Shown piece by piece: positions 1 through 7,261 of a stretch of 64,000 bases of DNA. Every line of letters starts with the position of its first letter. Position 1 is the first letter of the stretch. Both the position numbers and the translations under genes were made by a program. The notes under the pieces are model-generated. The model searched no databases. It was given only the letters and a program-made list of their open reading frames with translations, and had not been told where the DNA came from. The DNA lies in the NCBI RefSeq assembly GCF_030865425.1, contig NZ_JAVFCB010000014.1, positions 1 through 64,000 of the forward strand, given 5' to 3'. This stretch comes from Microbacterium capsulatum (lineage in GTDB: Bacteria > Actinomycetota > Actinomycetes > Actinomycetales > Microbacteriaceae).

Positions 1-72
1 GCCGCCGCCCGCCGCCACGCCGCCGCCCGCTGCCGCGCCGCCGCCCGCCGCCACGCCGCCGCCCGCTGCCGC
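1..72 (+). repeat. Two perfect 36-bp tandem copies in a coding linker
   Basis: Bases 1-36 and 37-72 are identical. In the oxidoreductase frame each unit encodes a 12-residue Pro/Ala/Thr block (PPPAATPPPAAA). The array may extend upstream of the window. It looks like a flexible linker expanded by slippage. Confidence 0.9.
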
Positions 73-1243
73 GCCGCCGCTGTCCGGCCCGTTGCCCTCC
101 GGCCCGTTGCCCTCCGAGCCTCCGCCGCTCTCGTCGACCCGGCAGTCCGCCGCACCGGCCCCGTCCGGGCCGTCGCGCCGCCGCTTCCTCGCCTGGGCCG
201 CCGCGAGCGCGGTCATCGGCGTGCTCGCGACCGGTTTCGCCGCCGCAGGTCGGGCCGGATCCGTCGCCGCCGGGGCCGCGCGCCGGGCGCTGCGACTGCC
301 GTCCCCGGCCACCCCGGCTCCGGCGATCCCGGCAGGCGCGTCGCTGAGCGGCGCACCGGGCCTCACACCCGTGATCACGCCGAACGCCGACTTCTACCGC
401 ATCGACACCGCACTCGTCGTGCCGTCGATCGATCCGTCCTCGTGGCGGCTGCGCATCCATGGCATGGTCGAGAACGAGGTCACGCTGACCTGGGACCAGC
501 TGCTCGCGCTGCCGCTCGTCGAGGCCGCCGCGACCCTGTCCTGCGTGTCGAACGAGGTCGGCGGAGACCTCGTGGGCAATGCGGTCTGGCTGGGCTACCC
601 GATCCGCGAGCTGCTCGCGCAGGCGCACCCGTCCGCCGACGCCGACATGGTGCTGTCCACCTCCGTCGACGGCTTCACCGCGGGCACCCCGCTGGAGACG
701 CTCACCGACGACCGGAACGCCCTGCTCGCGATCGGCATGAACGGCCTGCCCCTCCCCGAGGAGCACGGCTTCCCGGTCCGGATGGTGGTGCCCGGGCTCT
801 ACGGCTACGTCTCGGCGACCAAGTGGGTCACGGATCTCGAGGTCACCCGGTTCGACAAGGCGACCGCCTACTGGACGTCGCGGGGCTGGTCCGCGCGCGG
901 TCCGATCAAGCTCGAGTCCCGGATCGACGTGCCGGGCGGGAACCGGTCCGTGACCGCCGGCGACACGATCATCGCCGGCGTCGCGTGGCAGCCGCACGTC
1001 GGGGTCTCGGCCGTCGAGGTCCAGGTCGACAACGGACCGTGGCAGGCCGCCGAGCTTGCGGCGGCGATCTCCGACGACACCTGGGTGCAGTGGCGGCTGC
1101 CCTGGCACGCCACCGCCGGCCATCACCAGATCCGCTGCCGGGCGATCGGCAAGGACGGCACGACCCAGACCGGCACCGTCGCCCCGCCGGCCCCGGACGG
1201 GGCGACCGGCTGGCACACGATCACCGTGACCGTCGGGGCCTGA
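2..1243 (+). CDS. Molybdopterin-dependent oxidoreductase (sulfite oxidase-like), 5' end missing
   Basis: The reading frame is open from the window edge, so the gene begins upstream. Visible order: a Pro/Ala-rich linker made of a 12-residue repeat, an Arg-Arg-Arg-Phe-Leu start to one hydrophobic segment (about nt 175-250), a sulfite-oxidase-type molybdopterin domain with the probable Mo-ligand Cys in TLSCVSN (about nt 533-553), and a C-terminal Ig-like dimerisation domain ending HTITVTV. Membrane-anchored members of this family in actinobacteria usually have several N-terminal helices, which would lie outside the window. The electron donor or acceptor is unknown. TTG at 92 could serve as a start but would cut the repeat linker, so I regard the gene as truncated by the window. 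Transcription ends before the palindrome at 1292-1341. Confidence 0.85.
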   Translation, partial: PPPAATPPPAAAPPPAATPPPAAAPPLSGPLPSGPLPSEPPPLSSTRQSAAPAPSGPSRRRFLAWAAASAVIGVLATGFAAAGRAGSVAAGAARRALRLPSPATPAPAIPAGASLSGAPGLTPVITPNADFYRIDTALVVPSIDPSSWRLRIHGMVENEVTLTWDQLLALPLVEAAATLSCVSNEVGGDLVGNAVWLGYPIRELLAQAHPSADADMVLSTSVDGFTAGTPLETLTDDRNALLAIGMNGLPLPEEHGFPVRMVVPGLYGYVSATKWVTDLEVTRFDKATAYWTSRGWSARGPIKLESRIDVPGGNRSVTAGDTIIAGVAWQPHVGVSAVEVQVDNGPWQAAELAAAISDDTWVQWRLPWHATAGHHQIRCRAIGKDGTTQTGTVAPPAPDGATGWHTITVTVGA

Positions 1244-1291
1244 TCCGCCCTCACTCTCCCGGCGCTGCCCGGTTTCGAGGCGCAGTTCGAT

Positions 1292-1341
1292 GTTTTGGGG
1301 CGCGCCCCGGCAGGAATTCGGCACATCTGACGCCCCAAAAC
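1292..1341. terminator. Intergenic inverted repeat GTTTTGGGGCG / CGCCCCAAAAC
   Basis: An 11-bp perfect arm at 1292-1302 pairs with 1331-1341; the second motif is echoed at 1351-1359 (GCGCCCCAAA). It lies after the oxidoreductase stop and before the ABC promoter, so it may terminate transcription. It belongs to the general class of long intergenic palindromes in this window. Confidence 0.55.
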
Positions 1342-1413
1342 GACAGAAGGCGCCCCAAAGCGACAAGAAGGTCTCCTCACGGGATCCTCACGGAACCCAT
1401 GCGCTTCACTTAC

Positions 1414-1449
1414 TTCACGAATTTGTGAAATCGGCGTAGCATCGCCGCC
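1414..1449 (+). promoter_or_regulatory. Leaderless promoter with overlapping dyad (TTCAC-N6-GTGAA)
   Basis: TTCACG (1414-1419), a 17-nt spacer and TAGCAT (1437-1442) fit a sigma-70-type promoter whose start point would fall at or next to the ATG at 1450. There is no Shine-Dalgarno sequence. The dyad TTCAC (1414-1418) / GTGAA (1425-1429) sits on the -35 and would let a repressor block it. The GbsR/MarR-type regulator three genes on is the obvious candidate. The regulatory link is inference. Confidence 0.55.
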
Positions 1450-2421
1450 ATGAACACGATCATCCGCACCGACGGCCTCACCAAGCACTACGGCCGCGTG
1501 CATGCGCTCGACGGGCTTGACCTCCGTGTCGACGCGGGTCAGGTGCACGGCTTCCTGGGCCCGAACGGCGCCGGCAAGTCCACCACCATCCGGATCCTGC
1601 TGGGGCTCGCCCGCAAGACCGGCGGCTCGGCCACGGTCTTCGGCGAGGAGCCCTGGCACTCCGCCGTGCAGATCCACCGCCGCGTCGCCTACGTGCCCGG
1701 CGACGTCAGCGTCTGGCCCAACCTCTCCGGCGGGGAGTCGATCGACTTCCTCGCGCGCCTGCGCGGGGCGAAGACGAAGGATCCCGCCTACCGCGCCGAG
1801 CGGGAGCGGCTGATGGCCGCCTTCCAGTTCGATCCGCGCAAGAAGGGCCGCGCCTACTCGAAGGGCAACCGGCAGAAGGTCGCCCTCATCGCCGCGTTCG
1901 CCGTCCCCGCCGACCTCTACATCCTCGACGAGCCGACGAGCGGCCTCGACCCGCTCATGGAGGTGGTGTTCCGCGACGAGATCCAGCGGCTGCGTCGTGA
2001 CGGCGCGACCGTCCTGCTGTCCAGCCACATCCTCTCCGAGGTCGAGCTCCTCTGCGACCGGGTGAGCATCATCCGCGCCGGGCGGATCGTCGAGTCCGGC
2101 ACGCTCGCGGAGCTGCGCCACCTCACCCGCACCGAGGTGTCGTTCGAGGCGACCGACGGCTCCGTGCTCGCCGGGATCCCCGAGGCGCACGACGGGTCGA
2201 TCGACGAGGGCCGCGCCCGGTTCACCGTCGACAGCGACGCGATCCCCTCCGTGCTCCCGGTCCTCGCCCAGCGCAACGTGTCGGGCCTGCGGATCGAGCC
2301 GCCCTCGCTCGAGGAGCTGTTCCTGCGGCACTACGGCGACGACCTCGCCGCCCTCCGCGCCGCCGAGGAGGAAGGCGACACCCGCGCGTCGCGGCGCGTC
2401 GCCGTGAAGGAGTCGAGATGA
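1450..2421 (+). CDS. ABC exporter ATP-binding protein
   Basis: A 323-residue ATPase of the drug/antibiotic exporter type. Walker A GPNGAGKST lies at about residue 38, followed by a degenerate signature (SKGNRQKVALIAA), Walker B LYILDEPTSGLDP and the switch histidine in LLSSH. A C-terminal accessory domain of about 80 residues is typical of this subfamily. It overlaps the next gene by ATGA (2418-2421), so the pair should be translationally coupled. The substrate cannot be told from sequence. The start lies 7 nt after a TAGCAT box with no ribosome-binding site, so the mRNA is probably leaderless. Confidence 0.93.
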   Translation: MNTIIRTDGLTKHYGRVHALDGLDLRVDAGQVHGFLGPNGAGKSTTIRILLGLARKTGGSATVFGEEPWHSAVQIHRRVAYVPGDVSVWPNLSGGESIDFLARLRGAKTKDPAYRAERERLMAAFQFDPRKKGRAYSKGNRQKVALIAAFAVPADLYILDEPTSGLDPLMEVVFRDEIQRLRRDGATVLLSSHILSEVELLCDRVSIIRAGRIVESGTLAELRHLTRTEVSFEATDGSVLAGIPEAHDGSIDEGRARFTVDSDAIPSVLPVLAQRNVSGLRIEPPSLEELFLRHYGDDLAALRAAEEEGDTRASRRVAVKESR

Positions 2422-4028
2422 GCGTCCTGCTCCGCCAGCGCCTGCGGCGCGACTGGCTGCAGGTGCTCCTGTGGATCCTCGCGACCGTGCTCATGGCCTA
2501 CGCCGGCTACGCGGGCGTGACCCAGTCCTACGCGACGACCACCGACCGCGTCCAGGTCCTCGCCGCGGTCATGGCGAACCCCGTCATCATGATGTTCCGC
2601 GGGCTCCCGTCCGGCGCCTCGGAGGGGCAGTTCCTGTCGTTCGAGATCCTGCCCTGGCTGACGATGCTCGCCGGTCTGATGAGCACGTTCCTCGCCGTCC
2701 GGCACACCCGCGGCGACGAGGAGGCCGGGCGGTCCGAGCTCGTCGCAGCCACGCCCGCCGGGCGCGCACTCCCCACCGTCGCGACGATCATCCACGGCGT
2801 GGGCGCCAACGTGATCCTGGGTGTGCTCGTGGCACTGGCTCTGATCGGATCGAAGCTCGACCCCGCCGGATCCTGGCTGATGGGCGCGACCTCCGCGACG
2901 ACCGGCATCGCGTTCCTCGGAATCGGCCTGATCGCCGCACAGCTCATGCGCACCTCGCGCGGGGCCAACGCGCTCACCGTCTGGATCCTCGTCGGCACGT
3001 TCCTCGTCAACGGGATCGGCAACGTCGCGGGCACCCCGAGCAACGACCTCACCCGGATCACGAGCTCGGGGCTCGTCTGGCTCTCGCCGTTCGGCTGGGC
3101 CGAGCAGGCGCGCCCGTACGACGCGAACGACGCCGGACCCGCCCTGCTCGGGCTCGTCTTCGGGCTGGTCCTCGCGGTCGCCGCGGTGGCCCTGCAGTCG
3201 GTGCGCGACATCGGCGAGGGCTTCATCCCCGCCCGCCCCGGACGGACCCATGCACGGCCGGCGCTCTCCTCGCCGCACGCGCTCGTGTGGCGGCTGACGA
3301 ACGGCGCCATCATCGGCTGGGCCGTGGGCGGGGCGCTCACCGGCGTCCTCGCGACCAAGCTCTCGGGGCTCGCCGGGCAGATCTCCGGGCAGAACCCCGC
3401 GGTCCAGCAGATCCTCGACAAGATCGGCAAGGCGGGCAACCTCGAGGAGACGGTCGTGTCGGTGTTCTTCACGATGATGGGGATCCTCGCCGCGTGCGCC
3501 GCGGTGCAGATCCTCGCGCGGGCGCGTCAGGAGGAGGCGCACGGCACGGCGGAGAACGTGCTGTCGCGTCCGGTCGGCCGGGTGCGCTGGCTGCTCGACT
3601 ACCTGCTCGTCGCGACCTTCGCGATCGCGATCATCGTGGCCGCCGCGATGCTCGCCGCACTCGGCGGGCTCTCCGGGAACGCGCACGCGTCGTCCCTGTC
3701 GAAGGTCGTGATGGTGGTCGGGCTCGGACAGGGGCTCGCCGCGTGCGTGTTCACGGTCGTGACCGCGCTCGTGTTCGTGCTGATCCCCCGCGGGACCATC
3801 GCCGTCGCCTGGTCGCTCCTGCTCCTGGCCACGATGTTCGGCCTCTTCGGCCCGCTGTTCGGGCTGCCGGAGTGGACGACGCGGTTCTCGCCGTTCGCGG
3901 TCACCCCGATCGTGTCCAACGGGACCGCGGACCTGCGCGGAACGTGGTGGCTCGTGCTCGTGGTCGCGGTGGGTGCCGTGGCATCGCTCGTGCTGATGCG
4001 TCGCCGGCAGCTGCAGACGTCGTCCTGA
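2418..4028 (+). CDS. ABC exporter permease (ABC-2-like, duplicated membrane domain)
   Basis: A 536-residue membrane protein with about twelve hydrophobic segments in two halves separated by a hydrophilic region at about residues 270-290. This layout matches actinobacterial exporter permeases that act as one polypeptide with the upstream ATPase. Its start overlaps the ATPase stop (ATGA). It probably exports a hydrophobic compound or drug; this is inference from family. It is followed by the nested palindrome at 4056-4128. Confidence 0.88.
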   Translation: MSVLLRQRLRRDWLQVLLWILATVLMAYAGYAGVTQSYATTTDRVQVLAAVMANPVIMMFRGLPSGASEGQFLSFEILPWLTMLAGLMSTFLAVRHTRGDEEAGRSELVAATPAGRALPTVATIIHGVGANVILGVLVALALIGSKLDPAGSWLMGATSATTGIAFLGIGLIAAQLMRTSRGANALTVWILVGTFLVNGIGNVAGTPSNDLTRITSSGLVWLSPFGWAEQARPYDANDAGPALLGLVFGLVLAVAAVALQSVRDIGEGFIPARPGRTHARPALSSPHALVWRLTNGAIIGWAVGGALTGVLATKLSGLAGQISGQNPAVQQILDKIGKAGNLEETVVSVFFTMMGILAACAAVQILARARQEEAHGTAENVLSRPVGRVRWLLDYLLVATFAIAIIVAAAMLAALGGLSGNAHASSLSKVVMVVGLGQGLAACVFTVVTALVFVLIPRGTIAVAWSLLLLATMFGLFGPLFGLPEWTTRFSPFAVTPIVSNGTADLRGTWWLVLVVAVGAVASLVLMRRRQLQTSS

Positions 4029-4055
4029 CCGGGTGCGCGGGATGGCCGCCCGGAT

Positions 4056-4128
4056 CCGCGAGAAACCACTCCCGGCGCGAGACACCATCACAGGGCAGGT
4101 GTCTCGCACGGCAAATGGTTTCTCGCGG
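4056..4128. repeat. Nested palindrome, GCGAGAAACCA family, copy 1
   Basis: Outer arms CCGCGAGAAACCA (4056-4068) and TGGTTTCTCGCGG (4116-4128) enclose inner arms GCGAGACACC (4077-4086) and GGTGTCTCGC (4098-4107). It lies between the permease and the regulator. It could terminate transcription in either direction, but the doubled structure recurs at other sites. Confidence 0.8.
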
Positions 4129-4197
4129 GAACCCGGCGGTGTCTCTGTGAGGGGCGGCAGTGGCGAAGCCGCGATGATGGAACAGGAAGGATGGCCG

Positions 4198-4692
4198 ATG
4201 ACGAAGGATCCGGATCCCGTGCCGCGTCCGCATCGCGGCATCGACGCCGCGGAGGAAGCCGCCGCGATGATCGCGGGCGTCGGGTTCCCCCGCATGCCCG
4301 GTCGCGTGCTGATGGCGCTCATCGCCGCCCCCGCGGACGGCTACTCCGCCGCGGAGCTCGCCGAGCGGCTCGGGATCAGCCCCGCCGCCGTCTCGGGCGC
4401 GGTGCGCTACCTGCAGACGATCCAGGTGATCCGCCGGGTCGCCCGGCCCGATCGCCGACGCGACCACTACCTCATCGTCCCGGACACGTGGTACGGCCTG
4501 ATGACGAACAACGGCCCGATCTACGACAGCCTGGCCGCGCACATCGAGGCGATCGGTGCCGAGCACTCGGACGACGACGCCGCCCGCGCCCGCGCCACCG
4601 AGATGGCTGACTTCTTCCGCTTCATGGCCCGCCGCATGCCGCAGCTGGTCGAGGAGTGGGAGGCGCACCGCGCGGGGCTCGACGCACTCTGA
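4198..4692 (+). CDS. GbsR/MarR-family winged-helix regulator
   Basis: 164 residues with a central winged helix (about residues 38-95: GRVLMALIAAPADGYSAAELAERLG...AAVSGAVRYL) and a helical C-terminus for dimerisation, as in GbsR-like MarR regulators. I chose ATG 4198 because AGGAAGG (4184-4190) is 7 nt upstream; ATGs at 4174 and 4177 lack a site. It probably controls the exporter encoded just upstream, whose promoter carries a dyad at 1414-1429. The ligand is unknown. Confidence 0.85.
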   Translation: MTKDPDPVPRPHRGIDAAEEAAAMIAGVGFPRMPGRVLMALIAAPADGYSAAELAERLGISPAAVSGAVRYLQTIQVIRRVARPDRRRDHYLIVPDTWYGLMTNNGPIYDSLAAHIEAIGAEHSDDDAARARATEMADFFRFMARRMPQLVEEWEAHRAGLDAL

Positions 4693-4732
4693 CGCCTGCC
4701 CTCCGCTCTCGCCTCCCCCCCTCTCCCCCAAC

Positions 4733-4820
4733 GCGAGAAACCACTTCCTGCGTGAGAAACACCGCCGGGCCTGGTTTCTCGCGCGGGAACTGGTTTCTCG
4801 CGGAGGAACTGGTTTCTCGC
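4733..4820. repeat. Palindrome, GCGAGAAACCA family, copy 2 with triplicated right arm
   Basis: Left arm GCGAGAAACCA (4733-4743). The right arm TGGTTTCTCGC occurs three times, at 4772-4782, 4791-4801 and 4810-4820, the last two within a repeated GGAACTGGTTTCTCGCGG unit. It separates the convergent regulator and aminotransferase genes. The same arm word is used at 4056-4128. Confidence 0.82.
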
Positions 4821-4841
4821 GGAGGGCGGAGACGGATCCCG

Positions 4842-6059
4842 TCAGCCCCCGAGCACGTGCCGGAGCTGCTCCAGCGCCCAGTCCAGCTCGGTCGCGCGCA
4901 CCACGATGGGCGGCGCGATCCGGATGGTCTGACCGTGCGTGTCCTTCGCGAGGACGCCGCGCTCGAGCAGCCGCTCCGCGATCTCGCGCCCGGTCCCGCG
5001 GGCCGGGTCGATGTCGATGCCGGCCCAGAGTCCGGCCACGCGGACCGCGGTCACCCCGTGGCCGAGGAAGGCCTCGAGGCCCTCGCGCAGATGCGCGCCG
5101 AGCGCCTTCGCGCGCTCCTGGAACTCGCCCGACTCCAGCATCTCGACCGCGCGCAGTCCGACGGCCGCGGCGAGCGGGTTGCCGCCGAACGTGGATCCGT
5201 GCTCACCGGGACGGATGACCCCGAGCACGTCCTCGTTCCCGACGACCGCGGAGACGGGCAGGAGCCCGCCGCCGAGCGCCTTGCCGAGCAGGTACAGGTC
5301 GGGCACGACGCCCTCCCGGTCGCAGGCGAAGGTCTCGCCGACGCGGCCGAGGCCGGACTGGATCTCGTCGGCGAGGAACAGCACGTTGTTCTCGGTGCAG
5401 ATCTCGCGGATCCGGCGCAGGTAGCCCTCCGGCGGGATGATGACCCCGCCCTCGCCCTGGATCGGCTCGACGAGCACGGCGACCGTGTCGTCCGTGATCG
5501 CCGCGGCGATCGCATCGGCGTCGCCGTACGGGACCGGGTCGAAGCCGGGCGTGAACGGGCCGAACCCGTCGCGGGCCGACTCGTCGTCGCTGAAGCCGAC
5601 GATCGTGGTGGTCCGGCCGTGGAAGTTGCCCTGCGCGACGACGATGCGCGCGGCGTTCGGGGTGACGCCCTTGACCCGGTAGCCCCAGGCGCGGGCGACC
5701 TTGATGCCGGTCTCGACGGCCTCGGCGCCGGTGTTCATCGGCAGGACCAGATCCTTGCCGCACAGCCGCGCGAGCGCGGCGGCGAACGGCTCGAGGCGGT
5801 CGCTGCGGAACGCGCGGCTGGTCAGCGCGACCCGGCCGAGCTGCTCCTCGAGCGCGGCGACGAGCGCCGGGTGGCGGTGACCGAAGTTCACCGCGGAGTA
5901 CGCCGCCAGCAGGTCGAGGTAGCGCTTGCCCTCGACGTCGGTGACCCAGGACCCCTCGGCGCGGGCGATCGTGACGGGCAGCGGGTGGTAGTTGCGGGCG
6001 ACGTGCGGCTCGACGTCGGCCCGCTCCGGTCCCTGGGCCTGTCGAAGGACGGCCGTCAC
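4842..6059 (-). CDS. rocD: Ornithine--oxo-acid aminotransferase
   Basis: A 405-residue fold-type I PLP enzyme that converts ornithine and a 2-oxo acid to glutamate semialdehyde and an amino acid. Visible family motifs include MNTGAEAVETGIKVARAWGY, GNFHGRT, LADEIQSGLGRVG and LLGKALGGGLLPVSA, where the Lys is the Schiff-base residue. The product feeds PutA, encoded upstream on the same strand. The GTG start at 6059 overlaps the ddaH stop (GTGA), implying translational coupling. The first residues (TAVLRQAQGPER) are encoded by a CCTTCGACAGG-type repeat at 6029-6050, so the N-terminus may be repeat-derived. Confidence 0.9.
   Translation of the reverse strand: MTAVLRQAQGPERADVEPHVARNYHPLPVTIARAEGSWVTDVEGKRYLDLLAAYSAVNFGHRHPALVAALEEQLGRVALTSRAFRSDRLEPFAAALARLCGKDLVLPMNTGAEAVETGIKVARAWGYRVKGVTPNAARIVVAQGNFHGRTTTIVGFSDDESARDGFGPFTPGFDPVPYGDADAIAAAITDDTVAVLVEPIQGEGGVIIPPEGYLRRIREICTENNVLFLADEIQSGLGRVGETFACDREGVVPDLYLLGKALGGGLLPVSAVVGNEDVLGVIRPGEHGSTFGGNPLAAAVGLRAVEMLESGEFQERAKALGAHLREGLEAFLGHGVTAVRVAGLWAGIDIDPARGTGREIAERLLERGVLAKDTHGQTIRIAPPIVVRATELDWALEQLRHVLGG
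6029..6050. repeat. Short repeat GTCCTTCGACAGG...GGGAC inside rocD 5' end
   Basis: On the minus strand it reads GTCCTTCGACAGGCCCAGGG and on to AC. This resembles the CCTTCGACAGGCTCAGGG word I know as a frequent intergenic repeat in actinobacteria. Here it is translated as the start of RocD. The half word CCCTTCGACGGGCTC recurs at 13697-13711, also inside a gene. Confidence 0.6.
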
Positions 6060-6934
6060 TTCGCGCCCCGCAGTTCGAGGGTGCAGCACTTGATGCCGCC
6101 GCCGCCGAGCAGCAGCTCGCTGAGGTCGACCGTGATCGGGTTGTAGCCGCGCTCGCGCAGCTGCTTCTCGAAGCCCTTCGCGCGCGGCGAGATGATCACG
6201 TTGTAGCCGTCGCTCGCGGAGTTCAGGCCGAACACGGCGCCGTCCTCGTCCGAGACGAGGATCGCGTCGGGGAAGCGCTCGGCGAGGATCCGCTGCGAGG
6301 CCTCGTCGAAGGCGTGCGGCAGGTAGGCGATGTTCGCCGCGGCCGGTCCGCCGTTCTCCACGCCGACGACCGGGTCGAGCACGGCGAGCGCGGTGTCCAG
6401 GTGGTAGAAGCGCGGGTCGACGAGGGTCAGCGAGACGACCTCGCGGCCGAACACCTCGCCCACCTCGCGGTGGCTGTCGCCCGTGGAGCGGAATCCGGTC
6501 CCGGCGAGGATCACGTCGCCCGCGAGCAGGAAGTCGCCCTCGCCCTCGTTGACCTCCTCCGGCATGACGGTGTCGAAGCCGTTCGCGCGGAACCAGTCGG
6601 CGAACGCGGGCGCCTCGCCCTGGCGCTCTACGAAGCGGAACTCCGGGACGTACGCGCGGCCGTCGATCACGAAGCCGCCGTTGGCGGTGTAGACCATGTC
6701 GGGGTAGCCGTCGAGCGGGTCGATGAGCTCGACCTCGTGGCCCAGCTCCAGGTACAGGTCGTACAGCTTCTGCCACTGCGCGAGGGCCTTCGCGGTGTCG
6801 GTGGGGTTCGCCGGCTCCATCCACGGGTTGATGCTGTAGTTCACCGTGAAGTGCTCGGGGCGGCACATCAGGTAACGGCGGTGGTGGGCGGTCCGGGCCG
6901 GGACGGTCACGGTGGCGGTCTCGGGCGTCGACAT
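6056..6934 (-). CDS. ddaH: Dimethylargininase / amidinotransferase-fold hydrolase
   Basis: 292 residues of the guanidino-modifying (pentein) family. It begins with the family word RRYLMCRPEHF, has GFVIDGRAYVPEFR in the middle and ends with GGGIKCCTLEL, giving a catalytic Cys at 283 or 284. Family members hydrolyse dimethylarginine or a related guanidine to citrulline-type products. Location directly before rocD suggests a role in arginine-derived nitrogen use, though true substrate is uncertain. ATG 6934 has GAGGAG just upstream; a longer frame to 7048 lacks a site. It overlaps rocD by 4 nt. Confidence 0.87.
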   Translation of the reverse strand: MSTPETATVTVPARTAHHRRYLMCRPEHFTVNYSINPWMEPANPTDTAKALAQWQKLYDLYLELGHEVELIDPLDGYPDMVYTANGGFVIDGRAYVPEFRFVERQGEAPAFADWFRANGFDTVMPEEVNEGEGDFLLAGDVILAGTGFRSTGDSHREVGEVFGREVVSLTLVDPRFYHLDTALAVLDPVVGVENGGPAAANIAYLPHAFDEASQRILAERFPDAILVSDEDGAVFGLNSASDGYNVIISPRAKGFEKQLRERGYNPITVDLSELLLGGGGIKCCTLELRGAK

Positions 6935-7261
6935 GGGTGGCTCCTCGAAAGGCAGGTGCGGCGGACGCTGTCCTCGGGCCCGGCGGTCCTTCGATCCGGG
7001 CATCGGGGATGCGGGGAGAAGATGCGACACGGGCACGCCGATATCCATTCTCTCATCCGAGGCCGAACAGTGCCAGGATCAGCGCGATCGGGCGACGACA
7101 CCCCGGCGCCGCGGCGTCCGTCGAAGATGGTTTTCGTCGCCGCGCGCGTCCTCCGCGCAACGTTTTCCATCCGCCCGGATCCGGCCGCGCACGTCGGAGA
7201 TGCTTTTCGCCTCCCGGTGCGTCCCGCGCGCAGCGTTTTCCATCTCTGACGTGCGCGCCGC
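6935..7261. other. Non-coding spacer with hairpin and GTTTTCCATC repeats
   Basis: A 327-bp gap between ddaH and putA. A near-perfect inverted repeat has arms at 7189-7202 (GCACGTCGGAGATG) and 7241-7254 (CATCTCTGACGTGC, one mismatch). The word CGTTTTCCATC occurs at 7161-7171 and 7234-7244, and a GATGGTTTTCG/GATGCTTTTCG pair at 7127-7137 and 7199-7208, so two similar blocks lie in tandem. I see no gene here. It may hold the putA terminator and the ddaH promoter. Confidence 0.6.

Noticed and set aside
1123..2331. Long minus-strand open frame (402 codons) opposite the ABC ATPase
   Set aside because: High-GC third-position bias keeps antisense frames open; the plus strand has Walker motifs and the minus product is low-complexity Arg/Gly/Asp-rich.
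4842..6866. A 674-codon fusion of a dimethylargininase-region frame with RocD
   Set aside because: The N-terminal part is an off-frame reading of ddaH; ddaH is intact in its own frame and overlaps rocD by GTGA.
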